The notes under the pieces were generated by a model. That model ran no database searches. It saw nothing but the letters and a program-made list of their open reading frames with translations, and had not been told where the DNA came from. DNA of 64,000 nt from NCBI GenBank assembly GCA_963819735.1, contig CAWFXC010000004.1, positions 372,001-436,000 on the forward strand. Direction: 5' to 3'. The stretch is from CAWFXC01 sp963819735. Its GTDB lineage: Bacteria > Actinomycetota > Acidimicrobiia > IMCC26256 > DASPTH01. This document shows, piece by piece, positions 1 to 8,218 of this stretch; the first letter of the stretch is position 1; each line of letters starts with the position of its first letter. The position numbers and the translations under genes were made by a program.

Positions 1-1256
1 TCGTCACCGTGATCGCGCTGTCGGCCCGCTGGAGCGCGCGTCCGGTGCTCAGCGACGAACCAGGCCGCTACCGCCGTCCTTCGCGCGCCGCGGCGGCCCT
101 CGACCGGGCGAATGCGCCGGTCAGCATCGTTGGCGGAACGCGCCTCGCGTTCGGCCGGGGCACCGGAATCAACCGCGCGTCCACCGGGTCGGCGATCTTC
201 GGCCTGGTCGCGGCGATCGCCGCAACGTCGGCCGCCCTGGTGTTCGCCGTCAACCTCACCCAGCTCACGACGCCGCGACACTACGGCCAGACGTGGGACT
301 CCGAGATCGTATGGAACGGAACCGACGTCCTGTCGCCCAAGGAGGCGCAACAGAAGTTGATACGGCCTGCGCTCGAACGCGGCGTCACCTTGGGGACTTT
401 CGACGAGCTGAAGCTCGGCGACCGCAGCATCGAGTCATTCGGGCTCGAGCGTCGCTTCGGTCGGGCCACGCCCACGGCAACTGACGGGCGGATGCCGACG
501 CGTACCGATGAAGTCGCCCTTGGCGCCCGCACGATGCGTCAACTCCATACCGCGGTGGGGAGGACCATCGACGCGACCACGGCGAACGGCGCGCGCGAGA
601 CGCTGCACGTGGTCGGGGAGACCCTGCTCCCGGCACTCAACTCGAACGCACCCACGCTGGGTGCCGACGACGGCGCCGCGTTCACGCGAGCGGGCCTTGA
701 TCGCCTCGATCCCGGCCAACAGGGCGAGATCGACTTTGCACTGGTGGACCTCGCGCCGCGGACAACCATCGCCGATCTCCGGCAAGCTTTCGGCTCGAGT
801 GACTACTCCGTGACCGGTGCCTCTGCGCCTGGATACATCGCCAGCTACGGCAATGTCGAATCGACGCCCCTCGTGCTGGCGGGCCTGTTGTCCCTGCTCG
901 GGCTCGGCGTGCTCGCGCACCTGCTCGTGACCTCGGTGCGACAGAGACAACGCGAGCTCGCGGTCCTCAAGACGCTTGGTTGCACCCGACGCCAGTTGCT
1001 CTTGATGGTCGTATGGCAGGCGCTCCTACTCGCGCTCATCGCCCTCACCGTGGGCTTGACCGTCGGCGTCGTACTCGGTCGCGCCGCGTGGTTGCACTTC
1101 GCCCGCGGCTTAGGGCTCGCGCCGCTTGTCGATGTGCCCACTGCGCAACTCGCCGCGATCGTGGTGGTCGGGCTCGCCTTCGCCGGATTGATCGCGTCGA
1201 TTCCCGCCCGCGCCGCCACTCGCATCGTTCCCGCACGAGTTCTGCGCACCGAGTGA
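1..1256 (+). CDS. FtsX-family ABC transporter permease, 5' end outside window
   Basis: C-terminal part of an FtsX/MacB-type permease. The reading frame is open to the first base of the window, so the gene very probably begins upstream. A hydrophobic segment near residues 58-82 (numbering from the GTG at 9) is followed by a roughly 200-residue extracellular domain. Three more hydrophobic segments follow, and between the first two is the cytoplasmic motif RQRELAVLKTLG, typical of the FtsX C-terminal domain. Family knowledge: these permeases pair with a LolD-like ATPase for lipoprotein, peptide or lipid export or for mechanotransmission. The partner ATPase is not in the window. The large linker suggests a four- or eight-helix member, but without the N-terminus the substrate cannot be assigned. 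Confidence 0.85.
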   Translation, partial: VTVIALSARWSARPVLSDEPGRYRRPSRAAAALDRANAPVSIVGGTRLAFGRGTGINRASTGSAIFGLVAAIAATSAALVFAVNLTQLTTPRHYGQTWDSEIVWNGTDVLSPKEAQQKLIRPALERGVTLGTFDELKLGDRSIESFGLERRFGRATPTATDGRMPTRTDEVALGARTMRQLHTAVGRTIDATTANGARETLHVVGETLLPALNSNAPTLGADDGAAFTRAGLDRLDPGQQGEIDFALVDLAPRTTIADLRQAFGSSDYSVTGASAPGYIASYGNVESTPLVLAGLLSLLGLGVLAHLLVTSVRQRQRELAVLKTLGCTRRQLLLMVVWQALLLALIALTVGLTVGVVLGRAAWLHFARGLGLAPLVDVPTAQLAAIVVVGLAFAGLIASIPARAATRIVPARVLRTE

Positions 1257-1306
1257 CGCGAGCGATGAGCGCCGGACCGTCGAACGAGCGCCGCGGTCCG
1301 CGACTG

Positions 1307-1927
1307 TTACCGCTCCCGGACTGCGTACGTGAGGTGCGTCACCCGTGGGGAGGGCTCGGCGCCGACCGGCTCCAGGGCCACGCGGCCCGCGTCCACGCCC
1401 TCGAACAGGCGGATTCCGGCGCCGAACAGCACGGGTGAGAGCGCGATCGTGAACTCGTCGATCAGGCCGGCGTTCACGTACTCGAGGATCGTCGCGCCGC
1501 CGCCCGCGATGCGGACGTCGCGGCTGCCGGCGGCCTCGCGGGCCTGATCGAGCGCGGGCTCGATGCCGTCGTTGACAAAGTGGAACGTGGTGCCACCCGG
1601 CCGCTCCCAGGGGTCGCGCTGCTCGTGCGTCACCACGAACACCGGCGTGTGGAACGGCGCATCCTCCGGCCACATCTGCTCGCCGGCGTCGAACATGCGC
1701 TTGCCCATCACGCTCGCGCCGGTGCGCTCGAACGTCTCCCGCACGATGTCGTTGTCGCGCCCCTCCTCGCCGCCCTCGCCGAGACCGAGGTTCTCCCGGA
1801 AGTTCCGCTGCGGGAAGATCCACGCCTGTAGCTCCATCCACTGCTTCCCCATCAATTCCCCGAAGGATGCGGGCGCAATGAACCCGTCGAGCGACATCGA
1901 CACGCTGAAGAACACCTTGCCGGCCAT
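1307..1927 (-). CDS. RibD C-terminal/dihydrofolate reductase-like protein
   Basis: 206-residue protein of the RibD_C (DHFR-like) family. The N-terminal strand FFSVSMSLDGFIAP, the central VMGKRMFD motif and the C-terminal GGGATILEYVNAGLIDEF and LFGAGIRLF motifs are all present, so the NADPH-binding fold looks complete. Free-standing members are reductases of unknown substrate, not proven DHFRs. It is the last gene of an ArsR - AHSA1 - RibD-like operon: its ATG overlaps the stop of the upstream AHSA1 gene by one base. Small ArsR/AHSA1/RibD_C operons are common in actinobacteria. Regulation is therefore probably by the ArsR protein encoded first. Confidence 0.85.
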   Translation of the reverse strand: MAGKVFFSVSMSLDGFIAPASFGELMGKQWMELQAWIFPQRNFRENLGLGEGGEEGRDNDIVRETFERTGASVMGKRMFDAGEQMWPEDAPFHTPVFVVTHEQRDPWERPGGTTFHFVNDGIEPALDQAREAAGSRDVRIAGGGATILEYVNAGLIDEFTIALSPVLFGAGIRLFEGVDAGRVALEPVGAEPSPRVTHLTYAVRER

Positions 1928-2433
1928 CAGCCCTCCGTTCCCTTCCGGACGATCTCGGTGACGTAGTCAGCCAGGTTGCCCAGGGTCTGCTCGCCGCCCT
2001 CGATCGCGTGGTACTTCTCGACCGCCTCGTCGCGCAGCTCCTTGGTGGGGAACACCGTGCGCATGTCGATCCGGGTCGCCGCGCCGTCGGGCGCGAACGT
2101 GATGACCGACTCGAAGGCGTTCGGGTCGCCGCGGAATTCACCGTGCAGCAGCGCGATCCGCTCCGGCGGGGTGATCTCGGTGAAGGAGATCCACTCCTGG
2201 TAGTCCGTCCCGTCGGGTCCGTGCATCACGAAGTCCCACTCCGCGCCGACGCGGAACTCGAACGCCCGCGTGGTGGTGGTGAACCCCTCTGGTCCCCACC
2301 AGCGCGAGAGGTGCCGGACTTCGGTGAACGCTTCGAACACCAGCTCCCGTGGGGCGCTGATGACCCGGGAGATCACGATCTCGCGGTCGGCCGTCGCTGA
2401 CTGCTCCGGCGCGTCCCGTCCTGTCGCTGCCAT
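1927..2433 (-). CDS. AHSA1/SRPBCC (START-like) domain protein
   Basis: 168-residue SRPBCC protein of the activator-of-Hsp90-ATPase-1-like (AHSA1) class. The helix-grip signature is visible: the ISAPRELVFEAFTEVRHLSRWWGPEGF start, the WDFVMHGPDG strand, and a C-terminal helix with the EGGEQTLGNLADYV pattern. In bacteria these are small-ligand-binding or stress-associated proteins. No catalytic residues are diagnosable. It lies 3 bp after the ArsR gene and overlaps the RibD-like gene, so all three are almost certainly co-transcribed. Confidence 0.88.
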   Translation of the reverse strand: MAATGRDAPEQSATADREIVISRVISAPRELVFEAFTEVRHLSRWWGPEGFTTTTRAFEFRVGAEWDFVMHGPDGTDYQEWISFTEITPPERIALLHGEFRGDPNAFESVITFAPDGAATRIDMRTVFPTKELRDEAVEKYHAIEGGEQTLGNLADYVTEIVRKGTEG

Positions 2434-2436
2434 CGG

Positions 2437-2793
2437 TCAATCCTCCTTCTGCTGTGCCTGCTCGAGGTCCTGCACGTACGCGTCGAGCCGGTCGAAGCTC
2501 TCGTTCCAGAACCGCTCGAACCCGCCTGTCCACTCGTTGACCGATCGCAGCCCGCGGGCGTCGAGGCCGTACAGGCGCTGCTTGCCGGCCTTGCGGTCCC
2601 GCACCAGCCCGACCTCCCGGAGCACCCGCAGGTGTTTGGACGCCCCCGGCTGGGCCATCCCGAGCTCCTGGGCCAACTCGGTGACCGGCCGCTCACCCGA
2701 GCGCAGCAATACCAGAATCGCCCGGCGCTGCGGCTCGGCGATCGCATTGAAGACGTCCGACGTCGTCGCGGCTCGTGCCATGGGCGCTATCAT
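2437..2793 (-). CDS. ArsR-family winged-helix transcriptional regulator
   Basis: 118-residue ArsR/SmtB-type repressor. The winged HTH spans residues about 14-85, with the recognition region ELGMAQPGASKHLRVLREVGLV and wing DRKAGKQRLYGL. There is no CxC metal-binding motif in the DNA-recognition helix, so it is not an obvious arsenite sensor. It belongs to the metal-independent subgroup that is usually linked to AHSA1 genes. A second ATG 12 nt downstream (2781) is an alternative start. The palindrome CCGATATCGG lies immediately upstream of the start and is a plausible autoregulatory operator. Confidence 0.9.
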   Translation of the reverse strand: MIAPMARAATTSDVFNAIAEPQRRAILVLLRSGERPVTELAQELGMAQPGASKHLRVLREVGLVRDRKAGKQRLYGLDARGLRSVNEWTGGFERFWNESFDRLDAYVQDLEQAQQKED

Positions 2794-2809
2794 ATACCGA
2801 TATCGGCAT
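2794..2809. promoter_or_regulatory. Palindrome upstream of the ArsR gene, candidate operator
   Basis: Perfect 10-bp palindrome CCGATATCGG at 2797-2806, extended by matching AT/AT outside a single mismatched pair. It abuts the start codon of the ArsR-family gene, a usual place for an autorepressor site. Assignment to this regulator is inference. Confidence 0.45.
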
Positions 2810-2861
2810 GCGTCAAGGGCGGAGAATCATCCCACCGCCCTCGCGACCCAGTGCGGCGTCG

Positions 2862-3215
2862 CTACTCGACCAGGAGGTCTTGCCAGTTGGCGGGGACCCG
2901 GCCGGCTGGTCCGGGCACCGGTTGGTCAACCGGATGATGGTGCGGCGGTGCGAGGCGAGGCCCTTCCAGGTAGTCGTTGCTTCGGTAGTCCCAGAACCAA
3001 TCCTCGCCGGGCTCGAAGCTGCAGATGACCGCGTGACCTGACGAATGCGCATGCGCGCTCGCGTGTTGGCTGGGCGAGTTGTCGCAACACCCGACGTGGC
3101 CGCACTCCGCACAGCGTCGAAGGTGGAACCACCACCCCCCTGACTCGAGACACTCCACGCACCCGGTCCCGCTCGGCGCAACCTCCGGATCGATCGAAGT
3201 CGTCATCTCCTGCAC
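2862..3215 (-). CDS. UBP-type zinc finger protein
   Basis: 117 residues, nearly all one ZnF-UBP domain. Zinc ligands are visible in order: CVEC, CAECGHVGCC, then HASAHAHSSGH, followed by the conserved ICSFEPGEDWFW tail. In eukaryotes this domain binds the ubiquitin C-terminus. Stand-alone bacterial versions have no ubiquitin partner and their role is unknown. They are often found beside thioredoxin-reductase-like proteins carrying a cyclic-nucleotide-binding domain; a fragment of such a protein is in this window at 15740-16258, but not adjacent. MTTSID at residue 4 is an alternative start. Confidence 0.85.
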   Translation of the reverse strand: MQEMTTSIDPEVAPSGTGCVECLESGGWWFHLRRCAECGHVGCCDNSPSQHASAHAHSSGHAVICSFEPGEDWFWDYRSNDYLEGPRLAPPHHHPVDQPVPGPAGRVPANWQDLLVE

Positions 3216-3258
3216 CTCCGAGTTTTGACCTCGACGCTACGTGTCCGAGCCCGTCGGC

Positions 3259-3753
3259 TCAGTCTTGATCCTGCGCATCTTCCGCGAGGAGCGGGAAGAA
3301 GTGACCGGCTATGGCGCGCAGGAATGGGAGTACCAGTGCGGGGGTGAGTTCCGCTGAGGGATCGGCAAGTTCGGCGGGAAGTTTCACGCCCACCTCGCGG
3401 GCTCTGGTCATCAGCGCGGGTCCCACGCCTTTGCCGAGGGTGCTGAGCGCTTCACCGACCACCTCGGGGTCCGGCCGGTCCGTCACGACGACCACGTGGT
3501 CGATCCCGCTCGGAGGCTTTCCGTCCCAGCCGTCCGTGATGTCGAAGACATGGCGGCCGACGATCGTCACCCCGATCTGGTCCCAGTACGGTCGGATGTA
3601 GTCGTAGGACATCTGCGACACCTTCATCTCGCCGCCCTCGTCCAACGGGACGTCACCGCTGGACAACCAATCGAACAGCGGTCCGGGCTGGTCGTTCTCG
3701 TCCGCGACGAAGCCGTCGACCGACACCGAGCTGTACATCACCACCTTGCCCAC
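3259..3753 (-). CDS. RibD C-terminal-like protein with replaced C-terminus
   Basis: The N-terminal two thirds is a clear RibD_C/DHFR-like fold: YSSVSVDGFVADEND, TIVGRHVFD and IDHVVVVTDRPD. After about residue 100 the expected GG-containing cofactor motif and the final VxFGxGxRLF strand are absent. They are replaced by an unrelated leucine/alanine-rich helical tail ending AEDAQDQD. The GTG at 3753 is chosen because it begins the conserved first strand; an upstream start at 3786 would add 11 atypical residues. The tail could come from fusion with another gene fragment. A functional reductase is doubtful. Confidence 0.6.
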   Translation of the reverse strand: MGKVVMYSSVSVDGFVADENDQPGPLFDWLSSGDVPLDEGGEMKVSQMSYDYIRPYWDQIGVTIVGRHVFDITDGWDGKPPSGIDHVVVVTDRPDPEVVGEALSTLGKGVGPALMTRAREVGVKLPAELADPSAELTPALVLPFLRAIAGHFFPLLAEDAQDQD

Positions 3754-3811
3754 GGGACCCTCCTCTGCTTGGGGAACCCCAAACAATTAGCGGGTCGTGA
3801 GGTGTCTGCCG

Positions 3812-4597
3812 CTACGCGCGGAGAGTGCCTTCGAGGCGAGCAGCCACCTCGCGGTACTTGCTGACGGGGATCAGATGTACGCCGTCGAATGCTTGCGACT
3901 CCCTCAAGGCGACAGCGAGGTCGCACGCGAGGGTGACACCGGCGGTCGGGTCGGCGTCGAGCGCGTCGAGCCAGTCTCGCGGGACGGCAAGCTGCGAGAT
4001 CTCGCTTCCGATCTTGCGGGCCATCGAGGCACTCGGTACGACCATCACTCCGGCATAGACAGGACCGTCGAAGTTGATCGTCGAACGCCACTGCAGGAAG
4101 TCGTCGAGTGAGAATCCGACCTGCGCGAACAAGTAGTCGGCCCCGCGCTTCCAGGCCGGCAGCGGACCTGCGCTGGCGGCCACACCGACGCGGAAGGGTC
4201 GTCCGAGCGTTGCCTGGTGGGCCTCTGAGAATTGTCGCATCTCCGTGATCATGGAACGCACGGTGAGTTGGTCGGTGCGTTCACCGGAGGTCGGTCGATC
4301 GCCGAAGACGAAGAGGAACTGGTCGACGCCGTAGGCGGCAGCCGTGAGGAGGTCTCGTCGGAAGCCGAGGAGGTTCCGATCGCGCGCGTTGAGACAGGCG
4401 ATCGACCGACCGCCCATCTGTTGAACCTCGTGCGCCACGGCGACACTCGACACGGTCGCGCGTCCGATGTGGTTGTCGGGGATCAGAAAGGTCGAGGCGA
4501 CCTTGCTGAGCACACCGATCTGATGGCGAACGTGCATCAGGTCAGGTTGTGTCGGCGGCTCGATCTCGCAAACGACCTCGAACGTACTGTCGTTCAT
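3812..4597 (-). CDS. Methylenetetrahydrofolate reductase family protein
   Basis: 261-residue TIM-barrel protein of the MetF/MTHFR family, which reduces 5,10-methylene-THF to 5-methyl-THF with FAD. Visible landmarks: the N-terminal FEVVCEIEPP strand carrying the catalytic-type Glu, the flavin-contact region QFLFVFGDRPTSGE, the VGVAAS strand and the AGVMVVPS strand. It is shorter than E. coli MetF (about 296 residues) and more divergent. It resembles the actinobacterial MetF-like group. It stands alone, with no met genes nearby. Confidence 0.8.
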   Translation of the reverse strand: MNDSTFEVVCEIEPPTQPDLMHVRHQIGVLSKVASTFLIPDNHIGRATVSSVAVAHEVQQMGGRSIACLNARDRNLLGFRRDLLTAAAYGVDQFLFVFGDRPTSGERTDQLTVRSMITEMRQFSEAHQATLGRPFRVGVAASAGPLPAWKRGADYLFAQVGFSLDDFLQWRSTINFDGPVYAGVMVVPSASMARKIGSEISQLAVPRDWLDALDADPTAGVTLACDLAVALRESQAFDGVHLIPVSKYREVAARLEGTLRA

Positions 4598-4772
4598 GTC
4601 GCGAGCCTACGTTGCATCGCCTCGACCAATCGTCGAATGAGAAACCCGGCCCCAGGGCGGCACGGCACGCGATACGACGAGCTCGGCGTGAACCTCACGT
4701 ACCACCGACGGACGCGCGATGACTGGTGCGCCGCGAGGTGGCGTTCGTTGCCGCGGCGTCGGTTTCACCTTC

Positions 4773-5192
4773 CTAACCCGTCGTGTACGCGCGGCCGTCG
4801 GACGGTGTGCTGAGCGCGTAGATCACCATGAGGTCGAGAACGATGATGATGAGTGCTGCGGGCCAGTACGGCGAGAAGATCCAGAAGAACGCGAAGAATG
4901 CCTGTACCACCGCGACGGTGATCCCGACGTACATGCCGAACCCGATCCGGAAGAACACCAGGATCCCAGCGACGAAGACCACGGCCCCGACGATCAGGTA
5001 GATCCACCCCCACACGTCGAGGTTGCTGCTGCTGAACAGCAGCGTGTCGCCGAAGCTCTTCTCGACCTGGCTGCTCGCGTGAAGGGCCCAGAGACCGTTG
5101 ATCGCCATGTTTCCGCCGGCGAGGATCAAGAGGATCCCGGCGATGACGATCCAGCCGGTTCCACGGCCCCGACGGGCCTCGGTTTCGACCAT
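4773..5192 (-). CDS. DUF7144-like four-helix membrane protein
   Basis: 139-residue integral membrane protein with four hydrophobic segments and the DUF7144-type pattern GWIVIAGILLILAGGNM then LDVWGWIYLIVGAVVF. The start at 5192 is preferred because a good ribosome-binding site (AAAGGGG) sits 8 nt upstream; longer frames lack one. The family is common in actinobacteria and of unknown function. It has its own upstream region, shared divergently with the gene at 5556. Confidence 0.8.
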   Translation of the reverse strand: MVETEARRGRGTGWIVIAGILLILAGGNMAINGLWALHASSQVEKSFGDTLLFSSSNLDVWGWIYLIVGAVVFVAGILVFFRIGFGMYVGITVAVVQAFFAFFWIFSPYWPAALIIIVLDLMVIYALSTPSDGRAYTTG

Positions 5193-5360
5193 GACGTGTG
5201 CCCCTTTCTTCCTGGTGGCGGGACCAAGCCGCCGCGCTGGGCACGGACGGTAAACCCAAGTCGAAGCGATGTCCACGCCCCCGGGGAGAATGGAGCGAGG
5301 CGAGGTTCGGTCCTTCACCGACCGTTCACCTGACGCGACTTGAATGCGGCAAAGGGAGCG

Positions 5361-5407
5361 GGTCCCGAGGCTTTGATGACATCCTTCGAATGGACAGCCT
5401 CGGGACC
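5361..5407. repeat. Perfect 12-bp inverted repeat with 23-nt loop
   Basis: GGTCCCGAGGCT at 5361-5372 is repeated exactly in inverse at 5396-5407. It lies in the 363-bp divergent intergenic region 5193-5555, which holds no other gene I can see. No T-run follows, so a terminator is less likely than a cis-regulatory or structured 5' RNA element. It could also be a pair of protein half-sites. Confidence 0.6.
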
Positions 5408-5555
5408 TACATCCCCTTCACCGGGCGAAGGGTAGAGGTCCTCGACTCAGAATCTGGGTCGGGTCGCCAAGGGAACGCGCCGCCTTCTTGCTGGTCCACG
5501 CTCATCGGCGTACCGTCGACTCCGAACTATGGGTCGACCTGGAGAGGCGGTCCTC

Positions 5556-6032
5556 ATGAGTCGACGCGTACTTGCGGGCGCAGCTCGGTCGGAGCCGGCA
5601 GCAGATCGGCCGCGGACGGTGCCAGCGTTTCGCCTGTTGGTGATCGGCGTGCTCGTCGCAGGCGGGCTCGCGGCGCGGGTCGATGGAGCGAACGCGTCGG
5701 TTCCGAGCGTGTCGAAGACTTGTCAGTCGCTGAACACCTTGAACCAGAACCTCGAGAATGCCCTCCACAGTGGCGGCACGGGCGATGTCGACACTGGCGC
5801 GGTCAGTAATCTCTCGAAGTCGTTCCGGAAGGCCGCGAAGAGCAGTCCCAAGAGTCTGAAGACGTCAGAGAATACCATTGCCGATGTTGCCGCGAATGTG
5901 AGCCACACCAGCAGCCCCGCCGCGGCAGCAGCTGCACTGAAGGCAGGCGGAACGAAGCTCGCCACCGCGCTCGCGAAGTGGGAGACGTACATCGCCAAGA
6001 ACTGCTCGGGGACGACCGCCCCGACAACTTGA
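5556..6032 (+). CDS. Secreted alanine/serine-rich helical protein, unknown function
   Basis: 158 residues from ATG 5556, chosen for the GGAGAGG Shine-Dalgarno 8 nt upstream. An arginine-rich N-terminus precedes a hydrophobic stretch (LLVIGVLVAGGLAA) and an ANAS-type signal-peptidase I site. The mature part is a predicted helical domain with only two cysteines (KTCQSL and KNCSG), which could form one disulfide joining its ends. No family recognised. Similar small secreted helical proteins with end-to-end cysteines are common in actinobacteria. Confidence 0.7.
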   Translation: MSRRVLAGAARSEPAADRPRTVPAFRLLVIGVLVAGGLAARVDGANASVPSVSKTCQSLNTLNQNLENALHSGGTGDVDTGAVSNLSKSFRKAAKSSPKSLKTSENTIADVAANVSHTSSPAAAAAALKAGGTKLATALAKWETYIAKNCSGTTAPTT

Positions 6033-6118
6033 GCGTCGGCACGTGGTCTCGTCCTCCGAACCCCGCGAGTCGTTACACCGACCTCCGGCGGACGCGTGTC
6101 CGCCGCAGGCCGACGCGA

Positions 6119-7183
6119 TCACTGCTTGGCTTCGAGGATGAGGTTGAGCGGTGTCTCGGCCGCCCGCCGGAACACGGTGAACCCCGCCGCTTCGAACACC
6201 TGACAGAGCTGCGCCTCGCCCGCCTGCGCGCCGAGGCCGAAGCCGACCTCCTGCGAGAGCGAGTTCGGTGTGCAGATCGACGACGACACCGTGTAGAGCA
6301 TCGCCGCCATCGGGTTGTTGTCGATGTTGTCGGCACGACCATCGATCGCGAACGGCTCGACCAGGAGCACCGTGCCGCCTTCGTTGAGATGCTCGCGGGC
6401 GTAGCTCGCAATGCCGACCGGGTCGCCCATGTCGTGCAGGCAGTCGAAGAAGCAGATCAGGTCGTAGGTGCCCGTGTAGCTCTTCGCGTCGGCGCGATCG
6501 AACTTCACCCGGTCGCCGACGCCTGCCTCGTCGGCGCGCTCGCGCGCGGTGTCGATCGACGGCTGGTGGAAGTCGAACCCGGTGATGTGCGCGGCCGGGA
6601 ACTGCTGCGCGAGCACGACCGCCGAAGCACCGTGGCCGCACCCCACGTCGGCGACCGTGCCACCGCCGGCGAGGGTGTCGACGACCCCCTCGAGCGCCGC
6701 GATCCAGTTCGGGAGCTCGGCGCGGTAGCCGGTGCGGAAGAACCACTCGGTTCCGCTGAACAGGCACTGGTGGTGATCGCCCCAGCTCAGGCCACCGTCG
6801 CCTCGGAACGCGTCCGTGACCTTGGGCAGGTCGATGAACACTGATCCGATCGCGTTCATCGCGCGAGCCACGAACACCGGCGACTCGTCGTCGGCCAGCG
6901 CCATCATCGCTTCCGGCGTGATCCCGTAGCGGTCGGTGTCACGGTCCCAGGTCAGCAGTCGCCCCGCGACCTGTCCGTCCAACCACTCGCGCACGAGCCG
7001 GCGGTTGCAGCCGACGCTGTCCGCGAGCTCGTCGGCGGTGGCCCTGCCGACGCCGGCCAGGGCGCGGTACAAGCCGAGCTCGTCACCGAGCCAGACGCCG
7101 AAGCACAACGCGGCGCCGGTCATGTGACCGACCATCTGTCCCATCAGTTGTTCGAGCTTGGTCTCGTCGATCGTCTGTGTCAT
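6119..7183 (-). CDS. Class I SAM-dependent methyltransferase with winged-helix N-terminus
   Basis: 354 residues from ATG 7183, which has an AAGGAGGA ribosome-binding site. N-terminal dimerisation/winged-helix region (LADSVGCNRRLVREWLDGQVA) followed by a Rossmann methyltransferase domain with motif I VADVGCGHGASAVVLAQ, motif II GFDFHQPSID, and the DLICFFDCLHDMGDP stretch. This arrangement matches the Rv2258c-like group of small-molecule methyltransferases. Substrate unknown. Preceded on the same strand by the anti-sigma/ECF pair but separated by about 75 bp, so possibly part of that regulon. Confidence 0.85.
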   Translation of the reverse strand: MTQTIDETKLEQLMGQMVGHMTGAALCFGVWLGDELGLYRALAGVGRATADELADSVGCNRRLVREWLDGQVAGRLLTWDRDTDRYGITPEAMMALADDESPVFVARAMNAIGSVFIDLPKVTDAFRGDGGLSWGDHHQCLFSGTEWFFRTGYRAELPNWIAALEGVVDTLAGGGTVADVGCGHGASAVVLAQQFPAAHITGFDFHQPSIDTARERADEAGVGDRVKFDRADAKSYTGTYDLICFFDCLHDMGDPVGIASYAREHLNEGGTVLLVEPFAIDGRADNIDNNPMAAMLYTVSSSICTPNSLSQEVGFGLGAQAGEAQLCQVFEAAGFTVFRRAAETPLNLILEAKQ

Positions 7184-7257
7184 GGCGTTCCTCCTTCGCA
7201 CGGGATCAATCGGCGAACTGTCCGTGCAGCGGAGGGCGCGTTACGCGATTCTCGCGA

Positions 7258-7521
7258 TCAGCCGGAACGCCAGACGCGGTACAGGTCGACGAGCTCGTCG
7301 AGTGCATCGTCGTCGAGCGCGTCGGGGGTGACCTCACCCGCGACGTCGATGACGACCTTGATCTGGGCGAGGTACTCGCTGCAGTGCGGGCAGCCCGCAA
7401 GATGCCCTTCGAGTCGCACGCGATCCGACTCCGCGAGTGCACCGTCGAGGTACGCGGCCATGAGCGCGACGGCGTCACGGCACACGAGTGCTCGCCTGCG
7501 TCGCCAGAATCGCAGCCTCAT
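7258..7521 (-). CDS. Zinc-binding anti-sigma factor (ZAS domain)
   Basis: 87 residues. The motif H40-x3-C44-x2-C47 (HLAGCPHC) with an upstream cysteine at 14 is the ZAS signature of anti-ECF sigma factors. There is no transmembrane segment, so it would be a soluble regulator, for example redox-responsive as in the RsrA type. Its ATG overlaps the stop of the sigma factor gene by 4 bp (ATGA), indicating translational coupling. It probably sequesters the ECF factor encoded just upstream. Confidence 0.85.
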   Translation of the reverse strand: MRLRFWRRRRALVCRDAVALMAAYLDGALAESDRVRLEGHLAGCPHCSEYLAQIKVVIDVAGEVTPDALDDDALDELVDLYRVWRSG

Positions 7522-8144
7522 GAGTGCATCTCCAGGTCGAGCTGTCTCCGTATGTGTACCCGCGCGCGGTGGAGCAACACCCGTTGGTTGCCGTCGGAGA
7601 CGCCGAGCAGCTCGCAGACGTCGGGCGCAGGGACTCCCTCGATGTCGCGAAGGAGCAGCACCTGGCGCTGGGCTTCCGGCAATTCGGGCAGCAGCGCGCG
7701 CACCCGTTCCGCGAGGTGCTGCGCGACCAACCGGTCTTCGGCCTGTTCCGCCCACGGCATCGGCGGCACCGCCCATGCGCCATTGGTGTCGAAGCGCTCG
7801 CCGAGATCTTCGTCGGCGAGAGGCGGTGCGCGGTGTTCGCGCCCTGCAGCGCTGCGGGCCCGGTTCAGGAGGATGTGGAACAACCACGTCTTGAACGTCG
7901 ACCGACCTTCGAAGCGCTCGACGCCGCGCACCACCGCCAGCCAGGTGTCCTGGACGACCTCTTCGGCGACCGATCGACTTGACACGACGCTCTCGGCCAG
8001 TCGTTGCAAGCGCGTCTGATAGGTGCGAACGAGCTCGACGAACGCGGCCTCGTCCCCTGCCTGGAGACGTACGACGAGCTCGCGGTCGTCGTCCACGGCC
8101 AGGCAGGGTACGTCACTTCGGCGACGGACGTCGGAGAAGACCAT
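7518..8144 (-). CDS. ECF-type RNA polymerase sigma factor
   Basis: 208 residues from ATG 8144; an upstream GTG lies within the GGAGGG ribosome-binding site and is rejected. Region 2 is seen at AFVELVRTYQTRLQRLAE through the RSTFKTWLFHILLNRARS motif. Region 4 is LPEAQRQVLLLRDIEGVPAPDVCELLGVS followed by an RVLLHRAR recognition helix. No C-terminal extension. Paired with a ZAS anti-sigma factor. Target promoters are not identifiable here. Confidence 0.92.
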   Translation of the reverse strand: MVFSDVRRRSDVPCLAVDDDRELVVRLQAGDEAAFVELVRTYQTRLQRLAESVVSSRSVAEEVVQDTWLAVVRGVERFEGRSTFKTWLFHILLNRARSAAGREHRAPPLADEDLGERFDTNGAWAVPPMPWAEQAEDRLVAQHLAERVRALLPELPEAQRQVLLLRDIEGVPAPDVCELLGVSDGNQRVLLHRARVHIRRQLDLEMHS

Positions 8145-8218
8145 GGCGTTCCGTCCCTCCACAACGAGGGCCCGTTACACGACGTGTAACGCGCGGCCGG
8201 CGGGCGAGACAGTGACGC

